Origin: Acidobacteriaceae bacterium
GTDB lineage: Bacteria > Acidobacteriota > Terriglobia > Terriglobales > SbA1
Length of the DNA stretch: 11,573 bases
Assembly (NCBI GenBank): GCA_003136335.1
Contig: PLEA01000473.1
Location: 1-11,573, forward strand
Reading direction: 5' to 3'
The notes under the pieces were generated by a model. That model saw only the letters and a program-made list of their open reading frames with translations. It was not told where the DNA came from and did no database searches. Shown here in pieces: positions 1-7,437 of the stretch; positions within the stretch are counted from its first letter, which is position 1; each line of letters starts with the position of its first letter. Position numbers and translations under genes: made by a program.

Positions 1-51
1 AAGCCGATCGAGAAGCCCTTGCCCAGGGAACCGGAGAAGAAAGAAGACTAA
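1..51 (+). CDS. possible C-terminal tail of an upstream gene (partial)
   Basis: Frame 1 is open from the window edge to a TAA at 49-51 and would encode a 16-residue tail rich in Lys, Glu and Pro, ending EPEKKED. Such charged tails are common at protein C-termini, and the region after the stop turns into palindromic non-coding DNA, which fits a gene end. The other two plus-strand frames are also open here, so the evidence is thin. No function can be suggested from so little sequence. Confidence 0.3.
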   Translation, partial: KPIEKPLPREPEKKED

Positions 52-97
52 GACTGGCGTCATCAATAGCTTTCGGAACGACACGGTTTCGGGAAGA

Positions 98-158
98 GCA
101 CGACTTCAGTCGTGCCGCTAGAAACCAAAGACGACGGGGCTTTAAATCCCCTGAGGGG
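98..158. repeat. palindromic intergenic element, two hairpins
   Basis: Bases 98-115 form a near-perfect palindrome, GCACGAC-TTCA-GTCGTGC (7-bp stem, 4-nt loop). About 20 nt on, GGGG at 136-139 can pair with CCCC at 148-151 around a TTTAAA core, or CCCC at 148-151 can pair with GGGG at 155-158 over a TGA loop, so the two pairings exclude each other. The style (a 'CGACTTCAGTCG' palindrome followed by a 'GGGGCTTTAAA..CCCC' palindrome) resembles dispersed intergenic elements I recall from acidobacterial genomes. Whether this one is repeated cannot be shown from a single copy. It could also act as a transcript end for the gene to its left. No gene is visible in the rest of 52-256. Confidence 0.5.
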
Positions 159-242
159 TCACCGGCCGAAGTGAAAGCGCGATGCCCTCCATGCGTCCGC
201 TTGTCGCTTTGCCAGGATGCGCTTCCCGACACCCCTTCTCCC

Positions 243-247
243 AAGGA
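243..247 (+). promoter_or_regulatory. Shine-Dalgarno of trmO
   Basis: AAGGA at 243-247 lies 9 nt before the ATG at 257. It supports that start over the in-frame ATG codons at 182 and 191, which have no comparable purine block and would add residues that do not look like this protein family. Confidence 0.65.
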
Positions 248-256
248 TGGAACTAT

Positions 257-706
257 ATGTTTTCGCCGCTTCCGATCGGGTCTGTAAGAAGTCCGTACGA
301 GAACGCTCAGCAGGTCCCCAAAGGTTTAGGAGCCAAACATGAAGCGGAAGGCATTCTCGAAATTCTTCCGCAGTTCGAAGCGGGCCTTACCGACATCGAA
401 GGCTTTTCTCATTTAGTCGTTCTCTGGGTATTCGATCGCGCCGAAGGATTCGATTTGGTCGGCACACCTCCCAGCGACAATCGCCCGCACGGAGTCTTCG
501 CAACGCGCTCCCCAAAACGTCCCAATCCGATCGGATTCACCGTCGTCGAACTTCTTCGCCGCGAGGGGAGACGCTTGCACGTGCGAGGCGTCGACATGCT
601 CGATGAAACGCCGATTCTCGACCTTAAACCTTACCTGTCGAGTATCCCGGCGGAGAAGTTACGCCGCGGCTGGCTGGCCGAAGCCGAGGCTCGTCGCGCA
701 AAATAG
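257..706 (+). CDS. trmO: tRNA (adenine(37)-N6)-methyltransferase TrmO (UPF0066/TsaA family)
   Basis: TrmO uses S-adenosylmethionine to methylate the N6 position of t6A at position 37 of certain tRNAs (giving m6t6A), which tunes decoding in the cytoplasm. The 149-residue product carries the family signature G-[AV]-F-[STA]-x-R-[SA]-x2-R-P-N exactly, as GVFATRSPKRPN at residues 79-90, followed by PIG. The conserved late motif around DMLDETPILDLKPY (113-126) is also present. The N-terminus 'PIGSVRSPY' is typical of the family start and argues for the ATG at 257. The protein consists of the N-terminal beta-barrel domain only. The E. coli enzyme (about 235 aa) has an extra C-terminal domain, and single-domain versions like this are common in other bacteria and archaea. 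The hydrolase gene begins 18 nt downstream, so the two probably share a transcript. The family assignment is secure; methylation of t6A is inferred from the family. Confidence 0.93.
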   Translation: MFSPLPIGSVRSPYENAQQVPKGLGAKHEAEGILEILPQFEAGLTDIEGFSHLVVLWVFDRAEGFDLVGTPPSDNRPHGVFATRSPKRPNPIGFTVVELLRREGRRLHVRGVDMLDETPILDLKPYLSSIPAEKLRRGWLAEAEARRAK

Positions 707-724
707 CGCACAGGAGAGAAAAAC

Positions 725-1582
725 ATGAGAACCAGACTAGCCCTGATTCTGCTGTGCGTCTTGCCAGTGCCGAGTGTCGTAGCACAGACGACGAATAGCG
801 CATTCTTCAAGACTTCCGATGGCGTCCGGATTCACTTCCTGGACGCTGGCAGCGGCCGGTCCATCGTTTTCATTCCCGGGTGGACCATGCCCGCATGGAT
901 CTGGCAGAAGCAAATCGACGAGTTCTCGAAAAAGTATCGTGTCATTGCCGTCGATCCGCGCTCTCAGGGCGAGAGCGACAAACCCACTTACGGCCACTTG
1001 CCGGAAACCCGCGCCCGTGATTACAAAGAACTCGTGGATTACCTCGGCCTGAAGCAGCCGGTCCTCGTCGGCTGGTCGATGGCATGCGCCGAGCTGATCA
1101 AATACGTCGAGCAATTCGGTACCGATAACCTCGGCGGTGTAGTACTGGCAGATGGTTTTCTGACCGACAAGCTCAGTCCAGAGATGTTCGGCTTCGTTTC
1201 AGGATGGATGAACCAGCTCCAGCAGGACCGCCAGAAACAAGCCGACGGGTTCATTCGAAGCATGTACAAAAAACCGCAGACGGAAGACTACCTGAAGCGC
1301 CTTATCGATGCGTCCGTCCAGGTTCCCGCCGATACGGCCGCCGTGCTCATCTACAACATGATTGCCGTAAAAGATTTCTCCACCGGCCTCGCCAGAATGA
1401 GTCGTCCTGTGCTCTTTGCGTACCAGCCCGATTCGCAGCCAAGCGCTGACTTTTTAAAATCGAAGCTGGGAGACAAAGTTCGACTCGAGCGCTTCGAGGG
1501 CGACGGCCATGCCCTATTCGTCGACGACCCCGACAAATTCAACCGCGTGCTGGAAGAATTCGTGCAAAGCCTCTCAAAGTGA
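725..1582 (+). CDS. exported alpha/beta-fold hydrolase
   Basis: The 285-residue protein begins with a signal peptide (about residues 1-20, ending VVA before Q21), so it should act outside the cytoplasm. The remainder is an alpha/beta hydrolase: oxyanion-loop region FIPGWT at 49-54, DPRSQGESD at 77-85, the nucleophile elbow GWSMA around Ser118, a candidate acid at Asp236, and the catalytic His262 in GDGHALF. The elbow has Ala120 where GxSxG hydrolases usually have Gly, a variation known in some members. The substrate cannot be read from sequence; esterases, haloperoxidase-like and epoxide hydrolase-like enzymes share this layout. The ATG at 725 follows AGGAGAG (712-718) with 6 nt spacing. It lies 18 nt after trmO, so co-transcription is likely, although the roles are not obviously related. 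The stop at 1580-1582 is followed at once by a hairpin. Confidence 0.88.
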   Translation: MRTRLALILLCVLPVPSVVAQTTNSAFFKTSDGVRIHFLDAGSGRSIVFIPGWTMPAWIWQKQIDEFSKKYRVIAVDPRSQGESDKPTYGHLPETRARDYKELVDYLGLKQPVLVGWSMACAELIKYVEQFGTDNLGGVVLADGFLTDKLSPEMFGFVSGWMNQLQQDRQKQADGFIRSMYKKPQTEDYLKRLIDASVQVPADTAAVLIYNMIAVKDFSTGLARMSRPVLFAYQPDSQPSADFLKSKLGDKVRLERFEGDGHALFVDDPDKFNRVLEEFVQSLSK

Positions 1583-1584
1583 TT

Positions 1585-1602
1585 GAGCGCATAGAAGCGC
1601 TC
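1585..1602. terminator. hairpin between convergent genes, possible bidirectional terminator
   Basis: GAGCGC at 1585-1590 pairs perfectly with GCGCTC at 1597-1602 over the loop ATAGAA. It starts 2 nt after the hydrolase stop and lies 15 nt past the end of the convergent BNR-repeat gene. There is no T tract on either side, so it is not a textbook Rho-independent terminator. Position is the main argument. Confidence 0.4.
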
Positions 1603-1617
1603 CGGCAACTCGTCCCT

Positions 1618-4600
1618 TCATTTCCCCACGTCCGGCGAGGTCACCATGATCGCGGGAACATCCTGCTGCTTGACCAGGTTGTTGTAGGCCGCGACGTCGG
1701 TCGAAACAATCGCCTTCCACTTCGCCAGTTGTTCATCGACCGCTTTGTTGAGCATGTCGAACACCTCATAGGACTGCTTCGTCGGTGCCGAATCGGCGCT
1801 TCCTACCACGCCACCCAGCGCGACCAGGTGATTGTTCAGTCGAACCGGAAAATTGAGCACGTCCTGTCCGCTCTTGGCCTTGGTCTGGATGAGTTCTTCC
1901 TCCACCGCAGTCATTTTCTTATCCAACGCCTTGCCCGCGTCGGCAACGGTTTTCTCCCGCAGATCGTTCTTGAGCCGCTGGTTCTCCGCATTCACCTGTT
2001 CCCGCACATCGCGAATCTGAATGATGGCATCGTCCGTCTCGGTGACCTTGTCCCGAATCTTCAGCAGCAGATCGAACTGTTTGGCGAGATCCTCCTGCCC
2101 GATCTTCAGCCGCGGATCGGCCTTGATCTCCAGCGGCACCGTATCACTCTTGCCCAGCACCGTCAGCCGCACTTGATACGTGCCCGGCAGCGCCACCGGA
2201 CCCTCCGTACTCCCACCCCACAGCGGCGCGCGCGGCACTTTCGTTGCTCCTTCATAGCGCAAATCCCAAACGAAGCGATTCAGCCCCGCGTCCGCAGGCA
2301 GGTTTTCGGCGCTGCGGTCGCGCTCGAAAAAGCTTTCCTCTTCCCCCGCCGGCTCCTCTTTCTTGGGGAATTTACGGATCACTTTCCCGGAGGAGTCGAG
2401 AACTTCCAGCGTAATCTTCGGCGCTTCCTCTTTCTTCTTCTCGTCTCCGCTCTTGGCATCTTCTTCGATTTTCGGCTTCGACTCCGCACCGCTTGCACCC
2501 GCCGCTTCTTTCTTATCCGCTTTCTTGAGCGAAGTCTTCAACCAGTAATCGATCACCGCTCCCGCAGGTGGATTCTTCCCCACGTTCGCTTGCGCGCGGA
2601 AAAACGAGCCGCCGAATACCGTATGGCTGGCCGCTGCCGGAGGAAACAAGTGCACCTCCTGCTGCGGCACCGACTCCTCGTATTGCTCCACCGAAGTGAT
2701 GTCGTCCAGAACCCAGAAGCTGCGCCCATGTGTCGCGACGATAAGGTCGTTGCTGTTGTTGTTGTTTTTCTTGACGATGAGGTCATTGACCGGGACGACT
2801 GGCAGATTGATTTGCAGCGCCTGCCAGTGCCCGCCATCGTCGAACGAAATGTATACCCCTTGCTCGGTTCCGGCGAAAAGCAAGCCCGCACGACTCGGGT
2901 CGACCCGCACCGCGTGAACGTAATCGCTCGCCGGAAGCCCGGTCACCAGCTTGGTCCAGCTCTTTCCAAAGTCCGTCGTTTTGAAAACGTAAGGCCCGAA
3001 GTCATCCATTTTGTGCCGTTCGACAGCCAGATACGCGGTCCCGGCATCGCGCGGGGAAGCCTCGATCATGCTCACCGTGCCCCATTCCGGCATCGTCTTG
3101 GGCGTCACGTTCTCCCACTTCTGCCCGCCATCGCGAGTCAGGTGCACCAACCCGTCGTCGGTCCCGGCCCAAATCAAATCCTTTTGCACCGGCGACTCGA
3201 CCACCGAAAAAATCGTGTCATAGACTTCCACGCCGGTGTTGTCTTTGGTAATTGGCCCACCCGATGCCGCCTGCTTCGCTTTGTCGTTGCGCGTTAGGTC
3301 AGGGCTGATGATCGTCCAACTCATTCCTGCATCGGTCGTTTTGAACAACACTTCCCCGGCGAAGTACAACGTCTTGGGATCGTGTGGGGAAAAAACAATC
3401 GGCTCCGTCCACTGAAAACGGTGTTTCACATCCGCCGCCGCCCATCCGATTGGGTTTACCGGCCACGGATTAATCGCCTGTTCCTGATGTGTATGTTGAT
3501 CGTGACGCGTAATCTCGCCGCCGTACGAGCCGGCATACACGATCAGCGGATCCGTCGGATCGGGCGCAATGTAGCCGCTCTCGCCGCCACCCACGTCGTA
3601 CCAGTCCACGCGATCGATTCCACCCTCGGCGCTCGCACTCGCAATTCCGACGGTTGAGTTATCCTGCTGCGCGCCATACATGTAATATGGGAACCTGTTG
3701 TCAGTCGTGACGTGGTAGAACTGCGCCGTCGGTTGGTTATATTGGCTAGTCCAGCTTTCGCCGCCATTCGTGGAGATGGTCGCGCCCCCATCATTTCCAT
3801 TGATGAGCCGCTTGGGATTCGTGGGATCGATCCACAACGCGTGATTGTCTCCATGCGGCGCCCGCACGGGATTGAACGTCTTGCCGCCATCGTTAGAGCG
3901 AAAAACGCCAGTATTCAGGATGTACACCGTCTCTGCCGACTTCGGGTCGGCAAAAATGTGCGAATAGTACCAGGCCCGTTGTCGAAAACGGTGGTCGTCG
4001 GTCATCAGCCGCCAGGAATCGCCGCCGTCGTCTGATCGATAAATCCCGCCCTTCTCGGCTTCCATCACCGCCCACACGCGATTTGGATTCGCGCCAGAAA
4101 CCGTAACGCCGATCCGTCCCAGAATTCCTTCCGGTAGACCATGCGCTTTCAGTTCCTTCCAAGTGGTCCCGCCGTCACTCGATCGATATAAACCGCTCCC
4201 CGGCCCGCCGCTATCCAAACTCCACGGAGTCCGCTTCGCCTGCCACAACGCCGCGAACAGAATATTGGGATTGCTCGGATCGAAAGCGAGGTCGATGCCG
4301 CCGCTCTTGGCATCTTTATAGAGAACCTTCTCCCACGTCTTGCCTCCATCGCGCGTGCGAAAGATTCCGCGTTCTTCGTTGTCGGCAAAGGGATGACCCA
4401 GCGCCGCCACAAAAGCAACATCAGGGTTTTTGGGATGGACAATCAGTCGCCCGATCGCGTGCGTATCGGCAAGGCCAGCGAACTTCCACGTCTTGCCGGC
4501 ATCCAGCGACTTCCACACACCGTTTCCGCCAACAATGTTGCCGCGGATGCACGCTTCCCCGGTCCCAACGTAGATCACATTCGGGTCTGACTCGGAAACG

Positions 4601-4989
4601 GCAATTGCTCCGATCGACGGGGATGCATCCTTCGTCTTATCGAAAGTAGGCTTCCAGTTGAGGCCGCCGTCGGTCGTCTTCCAGACGCCTCCGGCAACCG
4701 CGCCAAAATAGTAGACGTCGTCCTGACCCACGACGCCCGACACCGCAACCACGCGTCCGCCGCGGAATGGTCCCACCAACCGGTACTGCATCCCTTTCCA
4801 AGGCCCCTCGGCTTCGCGCTCATCCTGGTCCTCCTCAATAGCCGGAGTACCCGCGGCAGTCGCTGGCTTCTGCGCTTCCGCCTGCTTTTGCCCGGGCTCG
4901 GTGCCCGGTTTCGGTTGGAGTTTCTGCTTCTGCGCCGATACTGAGGGGACACAACATGCAATCAGGATTACGAGAGCGATCGTTCGCAA
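1618..4989 (-). CDS. secreted BNR/Asp-box (sortilin/VPS10-like) beta-propeller protein
   Basis: This 1123-residue exported protein has a signal peptide at 1-19 (SVSA before Q20) and a Lys/Gln/Pro-rich linker to about 60. Two propeller-like halves follow, with eleven Asp-box motifs (S/T-x-D-x-G-x-x-W type) near residues 104, 160, 211, 269, 318, 364, 406, 550, 617, 670 and 715. An Asn run (KNNNNSND) is at 741-748. A Lys/Glu/Ala-rich insert occupies about 821-858, then a FlgD-like beta domain (LPGTYQVRLTV at 934-944), and a mostly helical C-terminus from about 965. Such proteins are usually annotated as 'glycosyl hydrolase', 'VPS10 domain' or 'WD40/YVTN/BNR-like'. The repeats alone do not prove any enzymatic activity, and I see no sialidase FRIP motif. 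A binding or scaffold role outside the cell is as likely. The start is TTG at 4989, chosen because GGAGGA (4997-5002) sits 7 nt upstream and a signal peptide follows directly. It is divergent from the M28 peptidase. Confidence 0.9.
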   Translation of the reverse strand: MRTIALVILIACCVPSVSAQKQKLQPKPGTEPGQKQAEAQKPATAAGTPAIEEDQDEREAEGPWKGMQYRLVGPFRGGRVVAVSGVVGQDDVYYFGAVAGGVWKTTDGGLNWKPTFDKTKDASPSIGAIAVSESDPNVIYVGTGEACIRGNIVGGNGVWKSLDAGKTWKFAGLADTHAIGRLIVHPKNPDVAFVAALGHPFADNEERGIFRTRDGGKTWEKVLYKDAKSGGIDLAFDPSNPNILFAALWQAKRTPWSLDSGGPGSGLYRSSDGGTTWKELKAHGLPEGILGRIGVTVSGANPNRVWAVMEAEKGGIYRSDDGGDSWRLMTDDHRFRQRAWYYSHIFADPKSAETVYILNTGVFRSNDGGKTFNPVRAPHGDNHALWIDPTNPKRLINGNDGGATISTNGGESWTSQYNQPTAQFYHVTTDNRFPYYMYGAQQDNSTVGIASASAEGGIDRVDWYDVGGGESGYIAPDPTDPLIVYAGSYGGEITRHDQHTHQEQAINPWPVNPIGWAAADVKHRFQWTEPIVFSPHDPKTLYFAGEVLFKTTDAGMSWTIISPDLTRNDKAKQAASGGPITKDNTGVEVYDTIFSVVESPVQKDLIWAGTDDGLVHLTRDGGQKWENVTPKTMPEWGTVSMIEASPRDAGTAYLAVERHKMDDFGPYVFKTTDFGKSWTKLVTGLPASDYVHAVRVDPSRAGLLFAGTEQGVYISFDDGGHWQALQINLPVVPVNDLIVKKNNNNSNDLIVATHGRSFWVLDDITSVEQYEESVPQQEVHLFPPAAASHTVFGGSFFRAQANVGKNPPAGAVIDYWLKTSLKKADKKEAAGASGAESKPKIEEDAKSGDEKKKEEAPKITLEVLDSSGKVIRKFPKKEEPAGEEESFFERDRSAENLPADAGLNRFVWDLRYEGATKVPRAPLWGGSTEGPVALPGTYQVRLTVLGKSDTVPLEIKADPRLKIGQEDLAKQFDLLLKIRDKVTETDDAIIQIRDVREQVNAENQRLKNDLREKTVADAGKALDKKMTAVEEELIQTKAKSGQDVLNFPVRLNNHLVALGGVVGSADSAPTKQSYEVFDMLNKAVDEQLAKWKAIVSTDVAAYNNLVKQQDVPAIMVTSPDVGK

Positions 4990-4996
4990 GGTCTAT

Positions 4997-5002
4997 TCCT
5001 CC
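4997..5002 (-). promoter_or_regulatory. Shine-Dalgarno deciding the TTG start of the BNR gene
   Basis: Read on the minus strand, GGAGGA lies 7 nt before the TTG at 4989-4987. No in-frame ATG or GTG is better placed, and the codons that follow give a clean signal peptide. Confidence 0.75.
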
Positions 5003-5012
5003 GGAAACGTAC

Positions 5013-5042
5013 ACAATAAGCCCGGCGGCCCCCAAATCTCAA
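5013..5042 (-). promoter_or_regulatory. candidate sigma70-type promoter of the BNR gene
   Basis: On the minus strand TTGAGA (5042-5037, five of six matches to TTGACA) is followed after 18 nt by TATTGT (5018-5013, four of six matches to TATAAT). Transcription would begin near 5006, giving a leader of about 16 nt that still contains the Shine-Dalgarno sequence. The match is by eye, and housekeeping consensus rules are only roughly known for this lineage. Confidence 0.4.
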
Positions 5043-5079
5043 CAAAATCTTCATGTCAGGCAGAATTCGTCGCAAGCTC

Positions 5080-5085
5080 TATAAT
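5080..5085 (+). promoter_or_regulatory. candidate -10 element of the M28 peptidase gene
   Basis: A perfect TATAAT lies at 5080-5085, in the divergent gap. I find no convincing -35 hexamer 16-18 nt upstream (the bases there read about CAGGCA). Initiation near 5092 would leave a leader of about 48 nt before the TTG at 5140. It would also place the in-frame ATG at 5053 upstream of the transcript, arguing against that longer start. Confidence 0.4.
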
Positions 5086-5128
5086 TCCACTCGCAGATAT
5101 GGAAGCTCGGAAATGATCGCAACCCCCC

Positions 5129-5134
5129 AGGAGG
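5129..5134 (+). promoter_or_regulatory. Shine-Dalgarno deciding the TTG start of the M28 peptidase
   Basis: A full AGGAGG at 5129-5134 is 5 nt upstream of the in-frame TTG at 5140. The alternative ATG codons at 5053 and 5113 have no or only weak purine blocks. Confidence 0.75.
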
Positions 5135-5139
5135 CCCGC

Positions 5140-7437
5140 TTGAAGTCGATCCGCTCACTCATTTTTTGCTGCATAGTTCTCTTCATCGCACAATTGAACG
5201 GCGCACAAATCGCACCGGCAAAAACCTCCGCCCCGGTCCAGCTTTCGGGATACACGGTGCAATCCTCCAGCCCTGAGCGCGAGTGGGAGAAGAAATTTCA
5301 GGCTGGCATCGTGCGCGACAACCTGCGCGAAAACATGCGCCGCATGAGCGCTCGTCCACATCACGTTGGTTCGCCTTACGACAAAGACAATGCCGAATGG
5401 ATTCTCTCGAAATTTAAAGAGTGGGGATTCGACGCCCATATCGAGTCTTTTCAGGTCCTGTTCCCCACGCCCAAAGAACGCGTAGTAGAACTCTTGCAGC
5501 CCACGCAGTTCCGCGCCAAGCTGCAAGAACCCGCCGTTCCCGGCGATCCCACGTCGAACCAAACCTCAGAGCAGTTGCCGACCTACAATGCCTATTCGAT
5601 CGACGGTGACGTAACCGCTCCGCTGGTCTATGTGAACTACGGCAGTCGCGACGACTACGAACAACTCGATCGCCTCGGAATTTCCGTGAAGGGCGCCATC
5701 GTCATCGCCCGCTACGGAGAAAACTGGCGCGGCATCAAGCCGAAAGTTGCGGCGGAACATGGCGCCATTGGATGCATCATTTATTCCGACCCGAAGGACG
5801 ACGGCTACTTTCAGGGCGACGATTATCCCAAGGGCGGCTGGCGGCCCCGAGATGGCGTGCAGCGCGGCAGCGTCATGGACACCGACTATCCCGGCGATCC
5901 TCTAACCCCGGGAGTCGGCGCGACCGCCGATGCCAAACGCCTCTCCATCCGTGAAGCCAAGACCATCACGAAAATCCCTGTGCTTCCGATTTCATGGGGA
6001 GATGCTCTGCCGCTTCTCTCCGCGCTGGCTGGCCCGGTCGCCCCGGAAAAATGGCGCGGCGCGCTGCCCATCACTTATCACGTCGGCCCTGGCCCCGCCA
6101 AAGTCCACCTCAAAGTCGCGTCCAACTGGGACATGAAGCCGGTGAATGACGTGATTGCAACCATGCGTGGAGAAGATCCCGATCAATGGGTCATTCGTGG
6201 TAATCACTTTGACGCCTGGGTCAATGGCGCCGACGATCCCCTCTCCGGCATGTCAGCCGTGCTGGAAGAGGCCCGCGTGCTCGGCGAACTGCACCAGCAA
6301 GGATGGACCCCGAAGCGAACCATCATCTATTGCGCATGGGACGGCGAAGAACCCGGACTCCTGGGGTCGACCGAGTGGGTTGAAACCCACGGTGACGAAC
6401 TGCAGAAGCATGCCGTCGCCTACATCAATTCCGATAGCAACGGCCGTGGATTTTTTCACGCTTCCGGCTCGCACGATCTCGAGAAATTGATCGATGACGT
6501 AATACGCGAAATTAACGATCCAGAAAAAAATATCCCGGTTTGGCAGAGGGCTCGTCTATCCCGCATCGCAAACGCCAAGAACCAGGAAGAACGCGCCGAA
6601 ATTCGCAAACGCGCTGCTCTCACGATCGGAGCTCTGGGAGATGGCTCCGACTATGCTTCCTTCCTCGACCACGCCGGCATCTCGGCACTGAACATTGGCT
6701 ACGGCGGCGAAAACGATGCGAATGCTTACCATTCCGTCTACGACGATTTCTCCTGGTATACGCACTTCCTCGACACCGATTTCTCCTACGGACGCGCTCT
6801 GGCACAAACCGGCGGCACAACGGTCATGCGCCTGGCCGATGCCGAAGTGATTCCCTTCGAGTACGTAGGCATGGCTGAGACCATCGCCAAGTATGTGACC
6901 GAACTCGAGAAGCAACTTAAAGACAAGCAGGAGGAAATCATCGAGCACAACCTGGAGTTGAAAGAAGGAGTCTTCACCGCCGTAGCCGACCCCCACAAAA
7001 CATCCGCACCTCCACCGCATGAAACCACGCCGCCGTACATGAACTTCGCGCCCCTGAAGAATGGAGTGGACGCCATCAAGCGAAGCGCGGAGCGTTACGA
7101 GTCCGCAGTGGCGAAAGCACAGGCCGAAGGTGCCCCCGCGCTTTCTCCGCAGGCGCTCGACAGGCTGAACATCGATCTTCTGAAAATCCAGCGCACCTTC
7201 CTGACCGAACGAGGGCTCCCCGAACGCCCCTGGTTCAAGCATCAGGTCTACGCGCCTGGCGCCTACACGGGATATGGCGCCAAACCCATCGCCGCCGTCC
7301 GCGAGTACATGGATGAGAAAAAATGGACGGAGGCTGAAGCCCAAGTCCCCGCCGTGGCCAAAGTGCTGCAAGATGTGGCTGCAGCAATCGACAAAGCGGC
7401 TGCCGACCTGGAAACCGCGACTGCGTCGGGACACTGA
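5140..7437 (+). CDS. exported M28 family metallopeptidase, glutamate carboxypeptidase II-like
   Basis: This is a 765-residue zinc peptidase of the GCPII/PSMA type, predicted to trim peptides or acyl-amino acids outside the cytoplasm. From the TTG start, a signal peptide (KSIRSLIFCCIVLFIAQLNGA) spans about 1-22. A protease-associated (PA) domain follows at about 150-300, including the family-typical stretch GVQRGSVMDTDYPGDPLTPG. The M28 catalytic domain is at about 320-550, and a transferrin-receptor-like dimerisation region from about 600 to the end. All five expected zinc ligands are visible: His356 (GNHFDAW), Asp366 (ADDPLSG), Glu404, Asp432 (NSDSN) and His531 (YHSVYDD). The catalytic base is Glu403 (AWDGEEPGLLGSTEW). 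The enzyme therefore looks active. Substrate preference, including whether it prefers C-terminal Glu, cannot be told. It is divergent from the BNR protein gene and is followed without a gap by a kinase remnant. Confidence 0.93.
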   Translation: MKSIRSLIFCCIVLFIAQLNGAQIAPAKTSAPVQLSGYTVQSSSPEREWEKKFQAGIVRDNLRENMRRMSARPHHVGSPYDKDNAEWILSKFKEWGFDAHIESFQVLFPTPKERVVELLQPTQFRAKLQEPAVPGDPTSNQTSEQLPTYNAYSIDGDVTAPLVYVNYGSRDDYEQLDRLGISVKGAIVIARYGENWRGIKPKVAAEHGAIGCIIYSDPKDDGYFQGDDYPKGGWRPRDGVQRGSVMDTDYPGDPLTPGVGATADAKRLSIREAKTITKIPVLPISWGDALPLLSALAGPVAPEKWRGALPITYHVGPGPAKVHLKVASNWDMKPVNDVIATMRGEDPDQWVIRGNHFDAWVNGADDPLSGMSAVLEEARVLGELHQQGWTPKRTIIYCAWDGEEPGLLGSTEWVETHGDELQKHAVAYINSDSNGRGFFHASGSHDLEKLIDDVIREINDPEKNIPVWQRARLSRIANAKNQEERAEIRKRAALTIGALGDGSDYASFLDHAGISALNIGYGGENDANAYHSVYDDFSWYTHFLDTDFSYGRALAQTGGTTVMRLADAEVIPFEYVGMAETIAKYVTELEKQLKDKQEEIIEHNLELKEGVFTAVADPHKTSAPPPHETTPPYMNFAPLKNGVDAIKRSAERYESAVAKAQAEGAPALSPQALDRLNIDLLKIQRTFLTERGLPERPWFKHQVYAPGAYTGYGAKPIAAVREYMDEKKWTEAEAQVPAVAKVLQDVAAAIDKAAADLETATASGH

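Noticed and set aside
1579..3297. 572-codon open frame on the plus strand
   Set aside because: It lies wholly antisense to the BNR gene, is rich in Arg, His and Leu without any domain, and lacks a ribosome site. The minus-strand protein has repeats, a signal peptide and family motifs.
5053..5139. 29-residue N-terminal extension of the M28 peptidase from ATG 5053
   Set aside because: No ribosome site, spans the TATAAT element, and would place a charged stretch before the signal peptide. TTG 5140 has a full AGGAGG.
6556..7434. 292-codon open frame on the minus strand
   Set aside because: It is antisense to the M28 catalytic and dimerisation regions, which carry all expected metal ligands. It shows no motif of its own.
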